A stretch of DNA of 34,757 bases from a virus. Positions 11,301-17,411 of this stretch are shown piece after piece (positions within the stretch are counted from its first letter, which is position 1; the number at the start of each line of letters is the position of its first letter). Both the position numbers and the translations under genes were made by a program. Location: positions 1-34,757 of IMG/VR virus record IMGVR_UViG_3300021142_000096, one strand, 5' to 3'. The notes below the pieces were generated by a model. That model was not told the DNA's origin. It worked only from the letters and a program-made list of their open reading frames with translations, and searched no databases.

Positions 11301-11779
11301 CCCGTGTTCAAATGGCAGACGGATCATATCAAAATATAGAAACAATAACCATCGGTGATGAAATAATGTCTGCTTCTATACCAGGATTTGATAGTTCAAG
11401 TAAAGATCCAGAAAATATGGCATGGGCATCTGAATCAATTGATGGGGCATCAAAAGAAACAACAACTGTTATGAATACGTGGATTATATCTTCTACAAGC
11501 TATCTTCTTATTAATAATGGTTTGCCAAATGGTAATATAGCTGTGGGATCAAATTCATATGTATTTGCAAAGATCAATAATGTATGGCAACTATGTCAAG
11601 CCACTGATCTAGTTGTTGGAGCAAGCTTAATAAATAATGATTTAACTGAAAATATTATTGAAACAATCTCGGTAGTAAACGCAGACACAAATACTATTGC
11701 ACTAGATACTGCTGACTCTGATATTTACTTTATAGAAGGAATGCTTGTTAACAACTTTACCATAGAACATAATGGATAG
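8309..11779 (+). CDS. Tail adhesin: Fn3/Ig modules, GIGT repeat spacer and two degenerate Hint-like domains, 1156 aa
   Basis: I place the start at TTG 8309, directly after the upstream TAA; GGGTGG at 8295-8300 is a plausible ribosome site and no ATG lies near. Residues 1-47 hold three imperfect copies of a W..VK..YVK.SS unit, known at the start of tail adhesins. Residues about 160-350 are Fn3-like and about 595-680 Ig-like (TVGSTLTCTVSNASGNPTPTY). Residues about 681-811 are Gly-Ile-Gly-Thr repeats. Two Hint-like domains follow: about 818-980 (GFLTNVRTPDG...VQVGDALLSA...WFYTEDMLVYDS) and about 990-1156 (GFPEGTRVQMADGSYQNIET...GDEIMSA...YFIEGMLVNN). Both have Gly where self-splicing Hint domains have the nucleophilic Cys, and the usual C-terminal His-Asn is absent, so autoproteolysis is unlikely. 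Probable receptor-binding or display protein. Confidence 0.75.
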   Translation: MALYLKKTSSAWTTVKSVYVKASSSAWKTAKAIYVKTSSGWTQFWPTSLNISTKPTLTETLNSDYTIKLTATSYNWKTNPTLSYDFQWSTDGTSWQSMQGGFISTTNPASGSYNTYTINSVSSAYVSPNKNNYYQFVVKATTSTEAGIATSNQVSFQGTTDITVTASAASSSSINVSWTSSLNASRYMVWYQSSYSGTYTIIGTGGTSITLTGLTPDTNDDPFYIFVQPWTGSNNSSGYSGNYSNTVAVTLPSVPNTPTNLSITPLYDGLGTVRVSWTNPTIGAPFTNFVLQYIDTTLHPLPQALSNYSTLSLGTTSPVNVVVTTPGSPIPNHHYDAYIYAVNSVGSGPISNEASFSNGMLQGLLPTFGTPVSAPTTLNIGGTNYAPAVYVPITNYSTSLYPTWTASGTAGITFIANINGQTCVVTEGGSPGQTITLYASTSGRSGYSSATSTITVRMPPGTPSYAGGTYEGNLTIDGQIQCSVAGADSINYFIERSGTGVAISGSVSAGTYKGYGNNYLLYQGATVVSGSYVAYGIPVNGYYYMGATGQNSYSGTDSNGMNYTQVDQNNFSTINGPLAYSTDFLSNDWFYNGQASLTAPSGGSAAISGNTTVGSTLTCTVSNASGNPTPTYTITWSDGETGATATPAAAGNYYATVVFTNSQGTQTVTTNTITLTSTIGTYGIGTISTGIGTISTGIGTISTGIGTISTGIGTINTGYGIGTIGTINTIGTIGTIGTINTGYGIGTIGTINTIGTIGTIGTINTIGTIGTIGTINTIGTIGTIGTINTIGTIGTIGTINTIGTIGTIGTINTGYGNSLGFLTNVRTPDGLKPAHLVQVGDALLSANMINVPDVNQTDTAELAAWSADQNPVGAQDITYVTDVHSRITNVIVVINGEYFSDTHYVMVQRDGKTIIVPANTIDENNDLIWSYANQEWQKIGSYAIITSAYYEVISITTSPNAWFYTEDMLVYDSPAPLPGSAEIPSAAVNVSLGFPEGTRVQMADGSYQNIETITIGDEIMSASIPGFDSSSKDPENMAWASESIDGASKETTTVMNTWIISSTSYLLINNGLPNGNIAVGSNSYVFAKINNVWQLCQATDLVVGASLINNDLTENIIETISVVNADTNTIALDTADSDIYFIEGMLVNNFTIEHNG
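10370..10453 (+). repeat. Four 21-bp direct repeats (Ser-Thr-Gly-Ile-Gly-Thr-Ile) inside the adhesin
   Basis: Four tandem 21-bp units start at 10370, 10391, 10412 and 10433, each encoding STGIGTI. The first two are identical; the third and fourth differ mainly at third codon positions, showing older copies under protein-level selection. They run straight into the 36-bp array. Confidence 0.9.
10453..10740 (+). repeat. 36-bp tandem array inside the adhesin; last five copies perfect
   Basis: Units of exactly 36 bp begin at 10453, 10489, 10525, 10561, 10597, 10633, 10669 and 10705. The last five (10561-10740) are identical base for base and encode NTIGTIGTIGTI in register; the first three are variants, two of them with TGYG in place of TIGT. 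Nucleotide-perfect copies indicate recent expansion by slippage or recombination. All changes keep the reading frame. Confidence 0.95.
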
Positions 11780-11784
11780 GAAAA

Positions 11785-12369
11785 ATGGAAAAAGAAATAC
11801 TTGCTGAAAAAATTGTAGTCTACAAAAATGTGATCGAAGATGGAATGTCCATAATCAAAGAGATAGAGGAAGGTTTCAAAAGCTTTGGTAGAACATGGGG
11901 TCCATCTATTATAGGTGATTATAGAGAGGTAAATACTGATTTAAGATCATGTACTATTTTAAACCTTACTCCAGATCCAGGTGATTCTAAAGAATTTATT
12001 AAAATGAAGAATGATTTAGACAATAAAATAAACAAAAAAATCATAAAAGCTTTGGCAGATTATAACAAAACTTATGGGTTTCAAACAAAAAGCAAAGAAC
12101 CTTGGGAAGTTTGTAGATATGAAGAAACTCAGAAGCTTATATGGCATAAGGATAATGGCCCAGCTCATCCATGTCAAGTTTCTTATGTTTTATATTTTAA
12201 TGATGATTACGAGGGCGGAGCTATACAGTTCAAGGATCACCTAGACGGATATCCATATCAACCTTTGGCTAACAGTTTAGTTGTTTTCCCATCAAGTGAA
12301 GATTTTATTCATCGTGTACTTCCTACGACAAAGGGGGTTAGGTATGCAGCAATCAGCTTTGCACTATGA
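11785..12369 (+). CDS. 2-oxoglutarate/Fe(II) dioxygenase, prolyl-4-hydroxylase type (copy 1), 194 aa
   Basis: A double-stranded beta-helix oxygenase that would couple 2-oxoglutarate decarboxylation to hydroxylation of a substrate. Visible iron ligands are His121 and Asp123 (WHKD) and His176 (DFIHRVLP); Arg186 (GVRYAAI) fits the 2-oxoglutarate-binding residue. The core signature YFNDDYEGGAIQF lies between. Length matches phage P4H-like proteins. It starts 5 nt after the adhesin gene with AGGAAAA as a ribosome site, and is first of three consecutive paralogues plus a fourth nearby. Substrate is unknown: tail protein side chains, host proteins or a sugar are all possible. Confidence 0.85.
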   Translation: MEKEILAEKIVVYKNVIEDGMSIIKEIEEGFKSFGRTWGPSIIGDYREVNTDLRSCTILNLTPDPGDSKEFIKMKNDLDNKINKKIIKALADYNKTYGFQTKSKEPWEVCRYEETQKLIWHKDNGPAHPCQVSYVLYFNDDYEGGAIQFKDHLDGYPYQPLANSLVVFPSSEDFIHRVLPTTKGVRYAAISFAL

Positions 12370-12919
12370 AGAGCTATCGTTATACCAAGCAAAAGAAGAT
12401 CCAGGATTTCTTATAGATTTGATAGAAAACCTTGTAGAATCATGCCCAGAAATAGAATGGAATCAATCAAAAATAATTGAAAATAGGGACGGGGAGTACG
12501 TTGTCAATAAAGCAATAAGAGACAATTTACTATTTAACCTAGAACCGAGTATGCAGTGTTCTAGTGAAAGTAAAAATAAAATACTTTATCTAGAGAAGAA
12601 GATCCATTCTTTTTTAAATGGTTGTATATCTGATTATTTAAAGTATCATAATGTATCTGTAAATGGTAAAACTTCTTACGAAATATTAAAATATCAAGGT
12701 GGTAATCATCTGTGGTGGCACGATGATATAGGGCATGGAAATAAAGTTTCTTTATTATTTTATTTAAATAGTGATTTTGAAGGTGGAGAACTTGATTTTA
12801 AGTTTATGCTACATCAACCAAAAAAGGGTGATATAATTATATTCCCGTCAAAATATGAACATAGGGTTCTGCCTATAAAGGAAGGGGTAAGGTATTGCAT
12901 CAATGCTTTTATGTACTAA
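12344..12919 (+). CDS. 2-oxoglutarate/Fe(II) dioxygenase (copy 2), 191 aa
   Basis: I chose ATG 12344, which has AAGGGGG at 12331-12337, six bases upstream, over an earlier in-frame ATG at 12281 that would bury deep in copy 1. This still overlaps copy 1 by 26 nt, and the ribosome site falls in bases encoding copy 1's conserved KGVRY. Iron ligands are His126 and Asp128 (WWHDD) and His173 (YEHRVLP), with Arg183 (GVRYCI) for 2-oxoglutarate. The SYEILKYQ and FYLNSDFEGGELDF signatures are present. It is closest by eye to copy 4 (shared SYE.LKY, KKGD..IFPS). Substrate unknown. Confidence 0.85.
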   Translation: MQQSALHYEELSLYQAKEDPGFLIDLIENLVESCPEIEWNQSKIIENRDGEYVVNKAIRDNLLFNLEPSMQCSSESKNKILYLEKKIHSFLNGCISDYLKYHNVSVNGKTSYEILKYQGGNHLWWHDDIGHGNKVSLLFYLNSDFEGGELDFKFMLHQPKKGDIIIFPSKYEHRVLPIKEGVRYCINAFMY

Positions 12920-13459
12920 ATGAATACTAGAATAATCATGCCAGGGGTTGTAGGGTATTCCGACATACTTGAAGATCCAATGGCACTCTTTAGAAAAGCA
13001 GACGAAAACAATTCTTGGTTTCCAGCTACAGCAGCATATCATGGCGATAAGAAAAGCACGGTAATTCCAGATATAAGAACTGGGTTTGAATGTATAGTTA
13101 GTCCCAGTGCAGAAATAGATTTACTTTCAAAGGCTGCAACGGAATGTCTAAAAGACTATAAGACAAAGTTTTATGTTAATATAAAAAGCAGAGAAGGCTG
13201 GAGTATGCTAAAGTATAATCCAGGCGATTTCTTTACCTATCACACGGACGACTCACATGAGCACCCAAGAAGACTATCTTTAGTTTATTATCCAAATGAT
13301 AATTACGAAGGTGGGGAGTTAGAATTCTCAGCTTTTAATACCAGCATAAAGCCGTTGGCAGGTGAACTGATAATGTTCCCTTCTAGCTATTTGTATGTCC
13401 ATAGAGCTAACAGGGTCACCTCGGGTACCAAATACTGTGCTTTGACATTCATGAACTAA
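12920..13459 (+). CDS. 2-oxoglutarate/Fe(II) dioxygenase (copy 3), 179 aa
   Basis: It starts at an ATG immediately after the TAA of copy 2. His108 and Asp110 (YHTDD) and His161 (LYVHRANRV) form the facial triad. The usual arginine is replaced by Lys171 (SGTKYCAL), which can also bind the 2-oxoglutarate carboxylate in this fold. YYPNDNYEGGELEF is the family core. The N-terminus (MPGVVGYSDILEDP) differs from copies 1, 2 and 4, so substrate choice may differ too. Likely co-transcribed with copies 1 and 2. Confidence 0.83.
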   Translation: MNTRIIMPGVVGYSDILEDPMALFRKADENNSWFPATAAYHGDKKSTVIPDIRTGFECIVSPSAEIDLLSKAATECLKDYKTKFYVNIKSREGWSMLKYNPGDFFTYHTDDSHEHPRRLSLVYYPNDNYEGGELEFSAFNTSIKPLAGELIMFPSSYLYVHRANRVTSGTKYCALTFMN

Positions 13460-13474
13460 GTAGTATGGTATAAT
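13442..13474 (+). promoter_or_regulatory. Promoter TTGACA / TGGTATAAT before the 76-aa coiled-coil gene
   Basis: A perfect extended -10 (TGGTATAAT, 13466-13474) stands in the 32-nt gap. TTGACA at 13442-13447, inside the end of oxygenase copy 3, is a perfect -35 but 21 nt away, so recognition probably rests on the extended -10. AAGGAGG at 13479-13485 follows as ribosome site. Confidence 0.65.
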
Positions 13475-13491
13475 TAACAAGGAGGAAAAAC

Positions 13492-13722
13492 ATGGCCGAT
13501 TTGAGTAATGAAGATAAACTTGGGATTATTTCGTCCCATCAAAGAAATGTTGAATATAATCAGTACAACATTCAAATGAGCATGCTTGAAGAAAAAGCAA
13601 AAGCAGCTCCAGATCAAACGATTATTGATAATTTGCAGGCACAACTAAATGATTGTGCAGCCCAAATTTCTGTGCTTGAAGCACAAGCAGCTGCCTTAAC
13701 TCCAGCAGCTCCAACTAACTAA
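13492..13722 (+). CDS. Small coiled-coil protein of unknown function, 76 aa
   Basis: The ATG has an ideal AAGGAGG six bases upstream and its own extended -10 promoter, so it is likely well expressed. The sequence is mostly helical and charged with heptad-like spacing (NLQAQLNDCAAQISVLEAQ) and ends in an Ala/Pro-rich tail. I do not recognise a family. Strong signals in the tail region suggest a small structural or scaffold-like protein, which is inference only. Confidence 0.6.
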   Translation: MADLSNEDKLGIISSHQRNVEYNQYNIQMSMLEEKAKAAPDQTIIDNLQAQLNDCAAQISVLEAQAAALTPAAPTN

Positions 13723-13736
13723 ACGAACGGAATAAA

Positions 13737-13925
13737 ATGGATAAAGCAGAACTAATCATTACTGCTCTACAGCAACGTATTGGTGAGTTAACATCAAGTT
13801 ATGAATTGCAGATTGCTGGGATAAGAGCAGAGTATACTGAGCTTATTGAAAAGCTTAAAGAGTATGAAGATAATTCAAAGGCTAAAGAAGATTACTCAAA
13901 AGAGATTGAAGAGCTTATCAAGTGA
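13737..13925 (+). CDS. Small coiled-coil protein of unknown function, 62 aa
   Basis: A highly charged, almost entirely helical protein (ALQQRIGELTSSYELQ; ELIEKLKEYEDN) starting 14 nt after the previous stop with only a weak ribosome site (GGAAT). Its TGA overlaps the GTG of oxygenase copy 4 (GTGA), pointing to translational coupling. It resembles the upstream 76-aa protein in composition, but not clearly in sequence. Function unknown. Confidence 0.55.
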   Translation: MDKAELIITALQQRIGELTSSYELQIAGIRAEYTELIEKLKEYEDNSKAKEDYSKEIEELIK

Positions 13926-14515
13926 TATTTCCAACGCTATCCCCTTTTATGGGATTAAAAGTTTACAATATTGGCGAAATCATAGCTGAAGAAACTCTTA
14001 AAAGAATATTGGCTACAGCAGAGTCTTCAGAAAGATTTAAATGGGAAGACTCTGAGATATATGATCACGAGCTGGGCAAAACAGTTGTAAAGAAAGACTT
14101 TAGAAATAGTAGTAGAATTAGTTTTACATCTGTTCCAGAAGATCAATCTGATGAGGTAAAAAAGATTACAGAAGTATTTCAACCAGCACTTAGGGATTGC
14201 ATCAGTTCTTACCTAAATGAATTTCACTTTGACCCAAAAAGAAAAGCAACTAGTTATGAAGTTTTGAAGTATGGGGTAGGTAATAAATTAGGTGATCACT
14301 ACGATGATGGCGGTGAAGTCCCACTTAGAGTATCTATTTTGTTTTACCTTAACGATGACTACGAGGGTGGAAATATTGAATGGATTTATGGCAAGTTCAA
14401 TTACAAGCCAAAGAAAGGTGATGTTGTAATATTCCCATCATCTTATGTATACAGACATGAGGTTCATGAGATTAAGTCGGGAACTAGATATGTCATTACT
14501 AACTTTTTATCTTAA
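13922..14515 (+). CDS. 2-oxoglutarate/Fe(II) dioxygenase (copy 4), 197 aa
   Basis: GTG start in a GTGA overlap with the preceding gene. The iron site is His126 and Asp128 (GDHYDD) plus His179 (VYRHEVHEI), with Arg189 (SGTRYVI) for 2-oxoglutarate. The family core FYLNDDYEGGNIEW is present. The SYEVLKYGVGNKL and PKKGDVVIFPSSY blocks match copy 2 closely, so these two look like recent paralogues separated by the two coiled-coil genes. It probably acts on the same kind of substrate as the other copies. Confidence 0.85.
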   Translation: MIFPTLSPFMGLKVYNIGEIIAEETLKRILATAESSERFKWEDSEIYDHELGKTVVKKDFRNSSRISFTSVPEDQSDEVKKITEVFQPALRDCISSYLNEFHFDPKRKATSYEVLKYGVGNKLGDHYDDGGEVPLRVSILFYLNDDYEGGNIEWIYGKFNYKPKKGDVVIFPSSYVYRHEVHEIKSGTRYVITNFLS

Positions 14516-14522
14516 GGAAATT

Positions 14523-14903
14523 ATGAATATTTTTAAGCAAAAACCAAAAAAAGTTTATAATCCCGTCGTACCTAGTGGGCTAATTGCTCATACAGAAAGC
14601 GGATATTTTTATATTAAGTCTGGTAAAAAGTTTAAATTTGTATCTGATAGAGCAAGGGAAACATGGAAGCTACCTATAGTTGAAACAAAAGATTATGTAA
14701 TGTCTGATTACAAATCTGGGGGGATACTAGGATTTCGTGACGGCACTTTGGTTCAGGACATATCAGATGGTAAAATATACTTAATAAGCGATTCAAAACG
14801 CAGACATGTAGTTGATCCAGATGTTATAGAATGGGTTGGTGGTACAGTGGTTAAAATCGGGCAGAAAGAAATTTTTGTTCATGCTGAGGGCGAAAAGCTA
14901 TAA
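14523..14903 (+). CDS. Small protein with two 'GK.Y.I..GKKR' repeats, 126 aa
   Basis: Start taken at ATG 14523 (AAGGA just upstream) instead of an earlier ATG at 14445 inside oxygenase copy 4. Two related segments are visible: SGYFYIKSGKKFKFVSDRA and DGKIYLISDSKRRHVVDPD. This unit recurs in phage and bacterial surface-associated proteins as a small beta domain of unclear function. No signal peptide or membrane segment. Location between tail-related oxygenases and an HNH gene suggests an accessory structural protein. Confidence 0.6.
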   Translation: MNIFKQKPKKVYNPVVPSGLIAHTESGYFYIKSGKKFKFVSDRARETWKLPIVETKDYVMSDYKSGGILGFRDGTLVQDISDGKIYLISDSKRRHVVDPDVIEWVGGTVVKIGQKEIFVHAEGEKL

Positions 14904-14904
14904 C

Positions 14905-15165
14905 ATGTATCAGCCTATCAGGTTTTGGACAAAGCGTGATAGGAAAATTGGTAAAGAAGGTTATGTTCTAATTAAAGTCCCAGAACATCCTAAAAATTTT
15001 AAGGGCTGGTATTATGAACACCGCCTAATAATTGAAAAAGAATTTAATAGAGTAATAGAAGATTGGGAAACTGTGCATCATATTAATCATGATAAAACGG
15101 ATAATAGATTAATCAATCTTTTTCTATGTTCAAGAATAGAGCATAATAAAGCTCACGCAGCTTGA
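14905..15165 (+). CDS. HNH endonuclease (homing-type), 86 aa
   Basis: ATG 14905 is one base after the previous stop; a longer reading to 14836 would only overlap that gene. The HNH signature is clear: YYEHRLIIEKEF, then ETVHHINHDKTDNRLINL with His58/His59 and Asn66, and RIEHNKAH with His80. This is the compact HNH_3-type arrangement of free-standing homing endonucleases in phages. An N-terminal FWTKRDRK stretch could contribute to DNA binding. It is probably a selfish insertion between the repeat protein and the phosphoesterase operon. Confidence 0.85.
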   Translation: MYQPIRFWTKRDRKIGKEGYVLIKVPEHPKNFKGWYYEHRLIIEKEFNRVIEDWETVHHINHDKTDNRLINLFLCSRIEHNKAHAA

Positions 15166-15191
15166 CAAAATCAAACAAGTAGCAGTACAAT
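15162..15191 (+). promoter_or_regulatory. Sigma70-type promoter before the phosphoesterase gene
   Basis: TTGACA (15162-15167), an 18-nt spacer and TACAAT (15186-15191) lie across the 51-nt gap. Predicted transcript start is near 15198, leaving a short leader with AAAGGA before ATG 15217. It probably drives the rightward block of small genes and replication genes. Confidence 0.7.
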
Positions 15192-15216
15192 ATATTAAAC
15201 CTAAACAAAGGATTTT

Positions 15217-16020
15217 ATGAGTAATGACTTAAAGTGGATGCTATCATCTGATCAGCAATTCCCGTATCAAGATGATAAGGCTATTGAACTGTGGTTCAAG
15301 GTTATGAAGTGGATGAAGCCAGACGTTGTTGACTATCTAGGTGACACAGATGACCAAGCATGCTATAGCAAATATACGGAAGGACGTTCAGCAGAGTTCC
15401 TTCAATTACATAAGAATGATAGCAAAGATCTTATTGTTCCTATGATGAGACATGAAGCAAAAGGTGCAAGAGATTTCTATGCCAAGACAAGAGAGATGCT
15501 TCCAAATGCACAATTGTTTTCAGCTTTAGGAAATCATGATATCCGAATCTTTGATTATCTTGATAAAAAGCTTCCAGAATATCTTTCTGAAGTTACACCA
15601 GAATCCCTTTGGTCATTAGATTCACTTGGGTACGATTATATTTATTATAATGAATTGCCTAAGCATCGCTTTGGAGATATCCATGTTCATCATGGACTTT
15701 CAATTGCAGATACGGGTGCAGTTAGAAAAGATATTGATGATTTACAGATTTCTTTAATTAGAGGTCATTCACATAGAATAGCCTCACATTTTCAAACTTA
15801 TGAGTTGCCAGTTGCAACTAATGGAAGAACAATCCGTGGATATGAAATTGGTCATATGTGCGATGAAAAAAGTGATGGTATGAAGTATGCCACTAACCAC
15901 AACTGGCAAAAAGGTTTCGCAGTCGCAACAATTGAGAATGGACAACATCCTCATGTGCAGATTGTGGAAATTTCCCCTAACTACACTTGTGTAGTTGATG
16001 GAAAACTATTTAGTCTATAA
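15217..16020 (+). CDS. Calcineurin-like metallophosphoesterase, 267 aa
   Basis: Metal-binding motifs appear in order: SDQQFPY (Asp12), LGDTDD (Asp43), LGNHD (Asn106, His107), HHG (His159) and RGHSHR (His184, His186). The first motif has Gln where many relatives have His (DxQ, not DxH), a form found in phage phosphoesterases. Length is normal for a stand-alone enzyme. It likely hydrolyses phosphodiester or phosphomonoester bonds, perhaps in nucleic acid; the substrate cannot be read from sequence. First gene after a good sigma70-type promoter. Confidence 0.85.
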   Translation: MSNDLKWMLSSDQQFPYQDDKAIELWFKVMKWMKPDVVDYLGDTDDQACYSKYTEGRSAEFLQLHKNDSKDLIVPMMRHEAKGARDFYAKTREMLPNAQLFSALGNHDIRIFDYLDKKLPEYLSEVTPESLWSLDSLGYDYIYYNELPKHRFGDIHVHHGLSIADTGAVRKDIDDLQISLIRGHSHRIASHFQTYELPVATNGRTIRGYEIGHMCDEKSDGMKYATNHNWQKGFAVATIENGQHPHVQIVEISPNYTCVVDGKLFSL

Positions 16021-16030
16021 AGGAGACAAA

Positions 16031-16327
16031 ATGAAGATAACAAATTCGGAGAAGGCTCTAGTAGAGCACTACGTATATGCAACAGCATCAGCAGCAGTCA
16101 TTCTTTGGCAGCGTGGTGGTGTAGCAAACCATAACCTCAAGCATGTTGCATTTGCAGCACTGTATGGTGTTATTGGACCAGTTCTTGCAAAGGTTAACCC
16201 CCGTGGTTTGGTTGCAAAGCTTACTAAGCAGGAGCATTTGTCTGCACCAGAGGCAGCAGTACTTACTAATGTTGTAGCAACAGCACAGTCAGATGCTGAA
16301 AAGGCACTTGCAAAGGCAGCTAAGTAA
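16031..16327 (+). CDS. Small protein with one or two hydrophobic segments, possible holin-like, 98 aa
   Basis: Start set at ATG 16031, which has AGGAG five bases upstream; an earlier ATG at 15995 lacks a ribosome site. Residues about 13-25 (YVYATASAAVILW) and 37-54 (HVAFAALYGVIGPVLAKV) are hydrophobic, followed by an Ala/Lys-rich amphipathic tail. Size and topology fit a small membrane protein such as a class II holin, but no endolysin is nearby to support this. It could equally be a soluble helical protein. Confidence 0.5.
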   Translation: MKITNSEKALVEHYVYATASAAVILWQRGGVANHNLKHVAFAALYGVIGPVLAKVNPRGLVAKLTKQEHLSAPEAAVLTNVVATAQSDAEKALAKAAK

Positions 16328-16336
16328 TTAGATAAT
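16308..16336 (+). promoter_or_regulatory. Tentative promoter TTGCAA-17-GATAAT
   Basis: TTGCAA (16308-16313), a 17-nt spacer and GATAAT (16331-16336) precede ATG 16348. The expected transcript start near 16343 would leave at most a 5-nt leader, and no ribosome site is present. The match is moderate in AT-rich sequence. Confidence 0.35.
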
Positions 16337-16347
16337 AAAACTTAATA

Positions 16348-16536
16348 ATGCTTAAATGTAAAAAGTGCAAAGGTAGAGTTTTTGTGGATAGAATCTATTC
16401 GCAAAATTTAAGAATTGAACTTTCTTGCCTTTTGTGCGGTAAGAGATGGTTCGTTAGACGAGACACAAGGTTTGGTGCATGGCTGGCAAGAATAGAAGAT
16501 CAATTTCAAAGAAACCTGAACGGTATTTCTACTTAA
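16348..16536 (+). CDS. Small zinc-ribbon protein, 62 aa
   Basis: Two Cys pairs, CKKC (residues 4-7) and CLLC (27-30), each in a short beta hairpin (GRVFVDRIYSQ; GKRWFVRRD), make a classic zinc ribbon. The C-terminal 25 residues are basic and amphipathic. There is no ribosome site before ATG 16348. Its last 58 nt overlap the next gene in another frame. Probably binds nucleic acid or protein; exact role unknown. Confidence 0.65.
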   Translation: MLKCKKCKGRVFVDRIYSQNLRIELSCLLCGKRWFVRRDTRFGAWLARIEDQFQRNLNGIST

Positions 16537-16997
16537 ACGGTAAATTACACAAGGTTTTAAGAAGGTCACGTGCCGAGGATCTAATAATCGCTTGGGACTA
16601 TCAATTGGCAAAGCGTGTTGCTTATAATTTAACGGATGTTAATAAAAATAAGCAACATGCTTATCCAATATCTCATGTTTCCAAAATAATAGGAAAGCAT
16701 GAAGATACTATAAAATTACATCTATATGCGGGGAGATTGAAGTTTCCTCAACAATCTTATTCTTTAAATGGTAATAGAACTCCAGGTAAGTACTTCTGGA
16801 GCGAAGATGATATTAGGGAAATGCATGATTTTTTTAAAACAGTTCATAGAGGTAGGCCTAGAATTGATGGCGGTATTACACCTGGTGATATGCCATCGAG
16901 AGCCGAATTAGAAGCTATAATTAAACAAGAAGACATCTTGTATATTAAAAACAACGATGGGGAATTTGTCCCAGTTTGGAAGGCACCAGAATGGTAA
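16479..16997 (+). CDS. Predicted DNA-binding protein with MerR/excisionase-like HTH, 172 aa
   Basis: The ATG at 16479 lies 58 nt inside the zinc-ribbon gene; no other start exists before conserved-looking sequence. Residues about 65-115 (YPISHVSKIIGKHEDTIKLHL, then KYFWSEDDIREMHDFF) have the layout of a winged HTH of the MerR/Xis type, where a helix-turn-helix is followed by a wing and WSEDDI helix. Basic residues are dense at the N-terminus. Probably a transcription regulator or replication accessory protein for the early genes. Confidence 0.55.
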   Translation: MAGKNRRSISKKPERYFYLNGKLHKVLRRSRAEDLIIAWDYQLAKRVAYNLTDVNKNKQHAYPISHVSKIIGKHEDTIKLHLYAGRLKFPQQSYSLNGNRTPGKYFWSEDDIREMHDFFKTVHRGRPRIDGGITPGDMPSRAELEAIIKQEDILYIKNNDGEFVPVWKAPEW

Positions 16998-17218
16998 ATA
17001 AGTCTGATAAAGAAGCTAAGCATGTTCTCAATCAAGCATTAAAAGTTTTAGAATTCACAATGGACTTGGCTGTACAAAAGCAGGATATTGATGCTATGAT
17101 AGGGATATCAGATCGTTTGATGGTGCTATATCAGCATTTATCAGAAGGTGGTATTAAAAAGTTTAAGCCAGGGTTTGCAATCCATAAGGAGGAAGAACAG
17201 AGTGACGAATCAGACTAG
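16991..17218 (+). CDS. Hypothetical helical protein, 75 aa
   Basis: ATG 16991 has GGAAGG seven bases upstream and overlaps the previous gene by 7 nt; a TTG 15 nt earlier would be within that ribosome site. Two helices are predictable (EAKHVLNQALKVLEFTMDLA; IDAMIGISDRLMVLYQHLSE), followed by an acidic tail. No family recognised. Confidence 0.6.
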   Translation: MVNKSDKEAKHVLNQALKVLEFTMDLAVQKQDIDAMIGISDRLMVLYQHLSEGGIKKFKPGFAIHKEEEQSDESD

Positions 17219-17411
17219 CGTTAGAGTTGAGCTTCAGTTTACCAAAAATCTAGGTAATTATGAGAGTCTGAAGGTTGCTATTGGCATCGAAGACTTTAGA
17301 CGTGATGGAGAGACTATAGAAGAAGCAACAGAGCGTGTATATGCTTTTGTTGAAAATAAAGTTATCCAAAAAGTTGAAGAAATTAATCAAGAGTTAAAGA
17401 GTGGCAAGTGA
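17202..17411 (+). CDS. Hypothetical small alpha/beta protein, 69 aa
   Basis: GTG 17202 is preferred because AAGGAGG (17186-17192) precedes it by nine bases; an ATG at 17148 lies deep in the previous gene. The sequence opens with a beta strand (SVRVELQFTKNLGNYESLKV), then a strand and helix (GETIEEATERVYAFVENKVI). No catalytic residue seen. It precedes the helicase-related genes, so it may be a replication accessory protein. Confidence 0.6.
   Translation: MTNQTSVRVELQFTKNLGNYESLKVAIGIEDFRRDGETIEEATERVYAFVENKVIQKVEEINQELKSGK

Noticed and set aside
10747-11779. Intein or autoprocessing Hedgehog-type domain in the adhesin
   Set aside because: The nucleophilic Cys is Gly in both copies and no His-Asn plus C-extein Ser/Thr/Cys is present, so active splicing is not supported; reported only as degenerate Hint-like.
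12281-12343. Longer N-terminus for oxygenase copy 2 from ATG 12281
   Set aside because: The extra 21 residues overlap coding sequence of copy 1, have no ribosome site and do not resemble the family; ATG 12344 has AAGGGGG.
14445-14522. Upstream starts at 14445, 14836, 15995, 17148, 17739 and 27383
   Set aside because: In each case a later start has a better placed ribosome site or near-zero overlap with the previous gene, and the added residues only read out of frame through a conserved neighbour.
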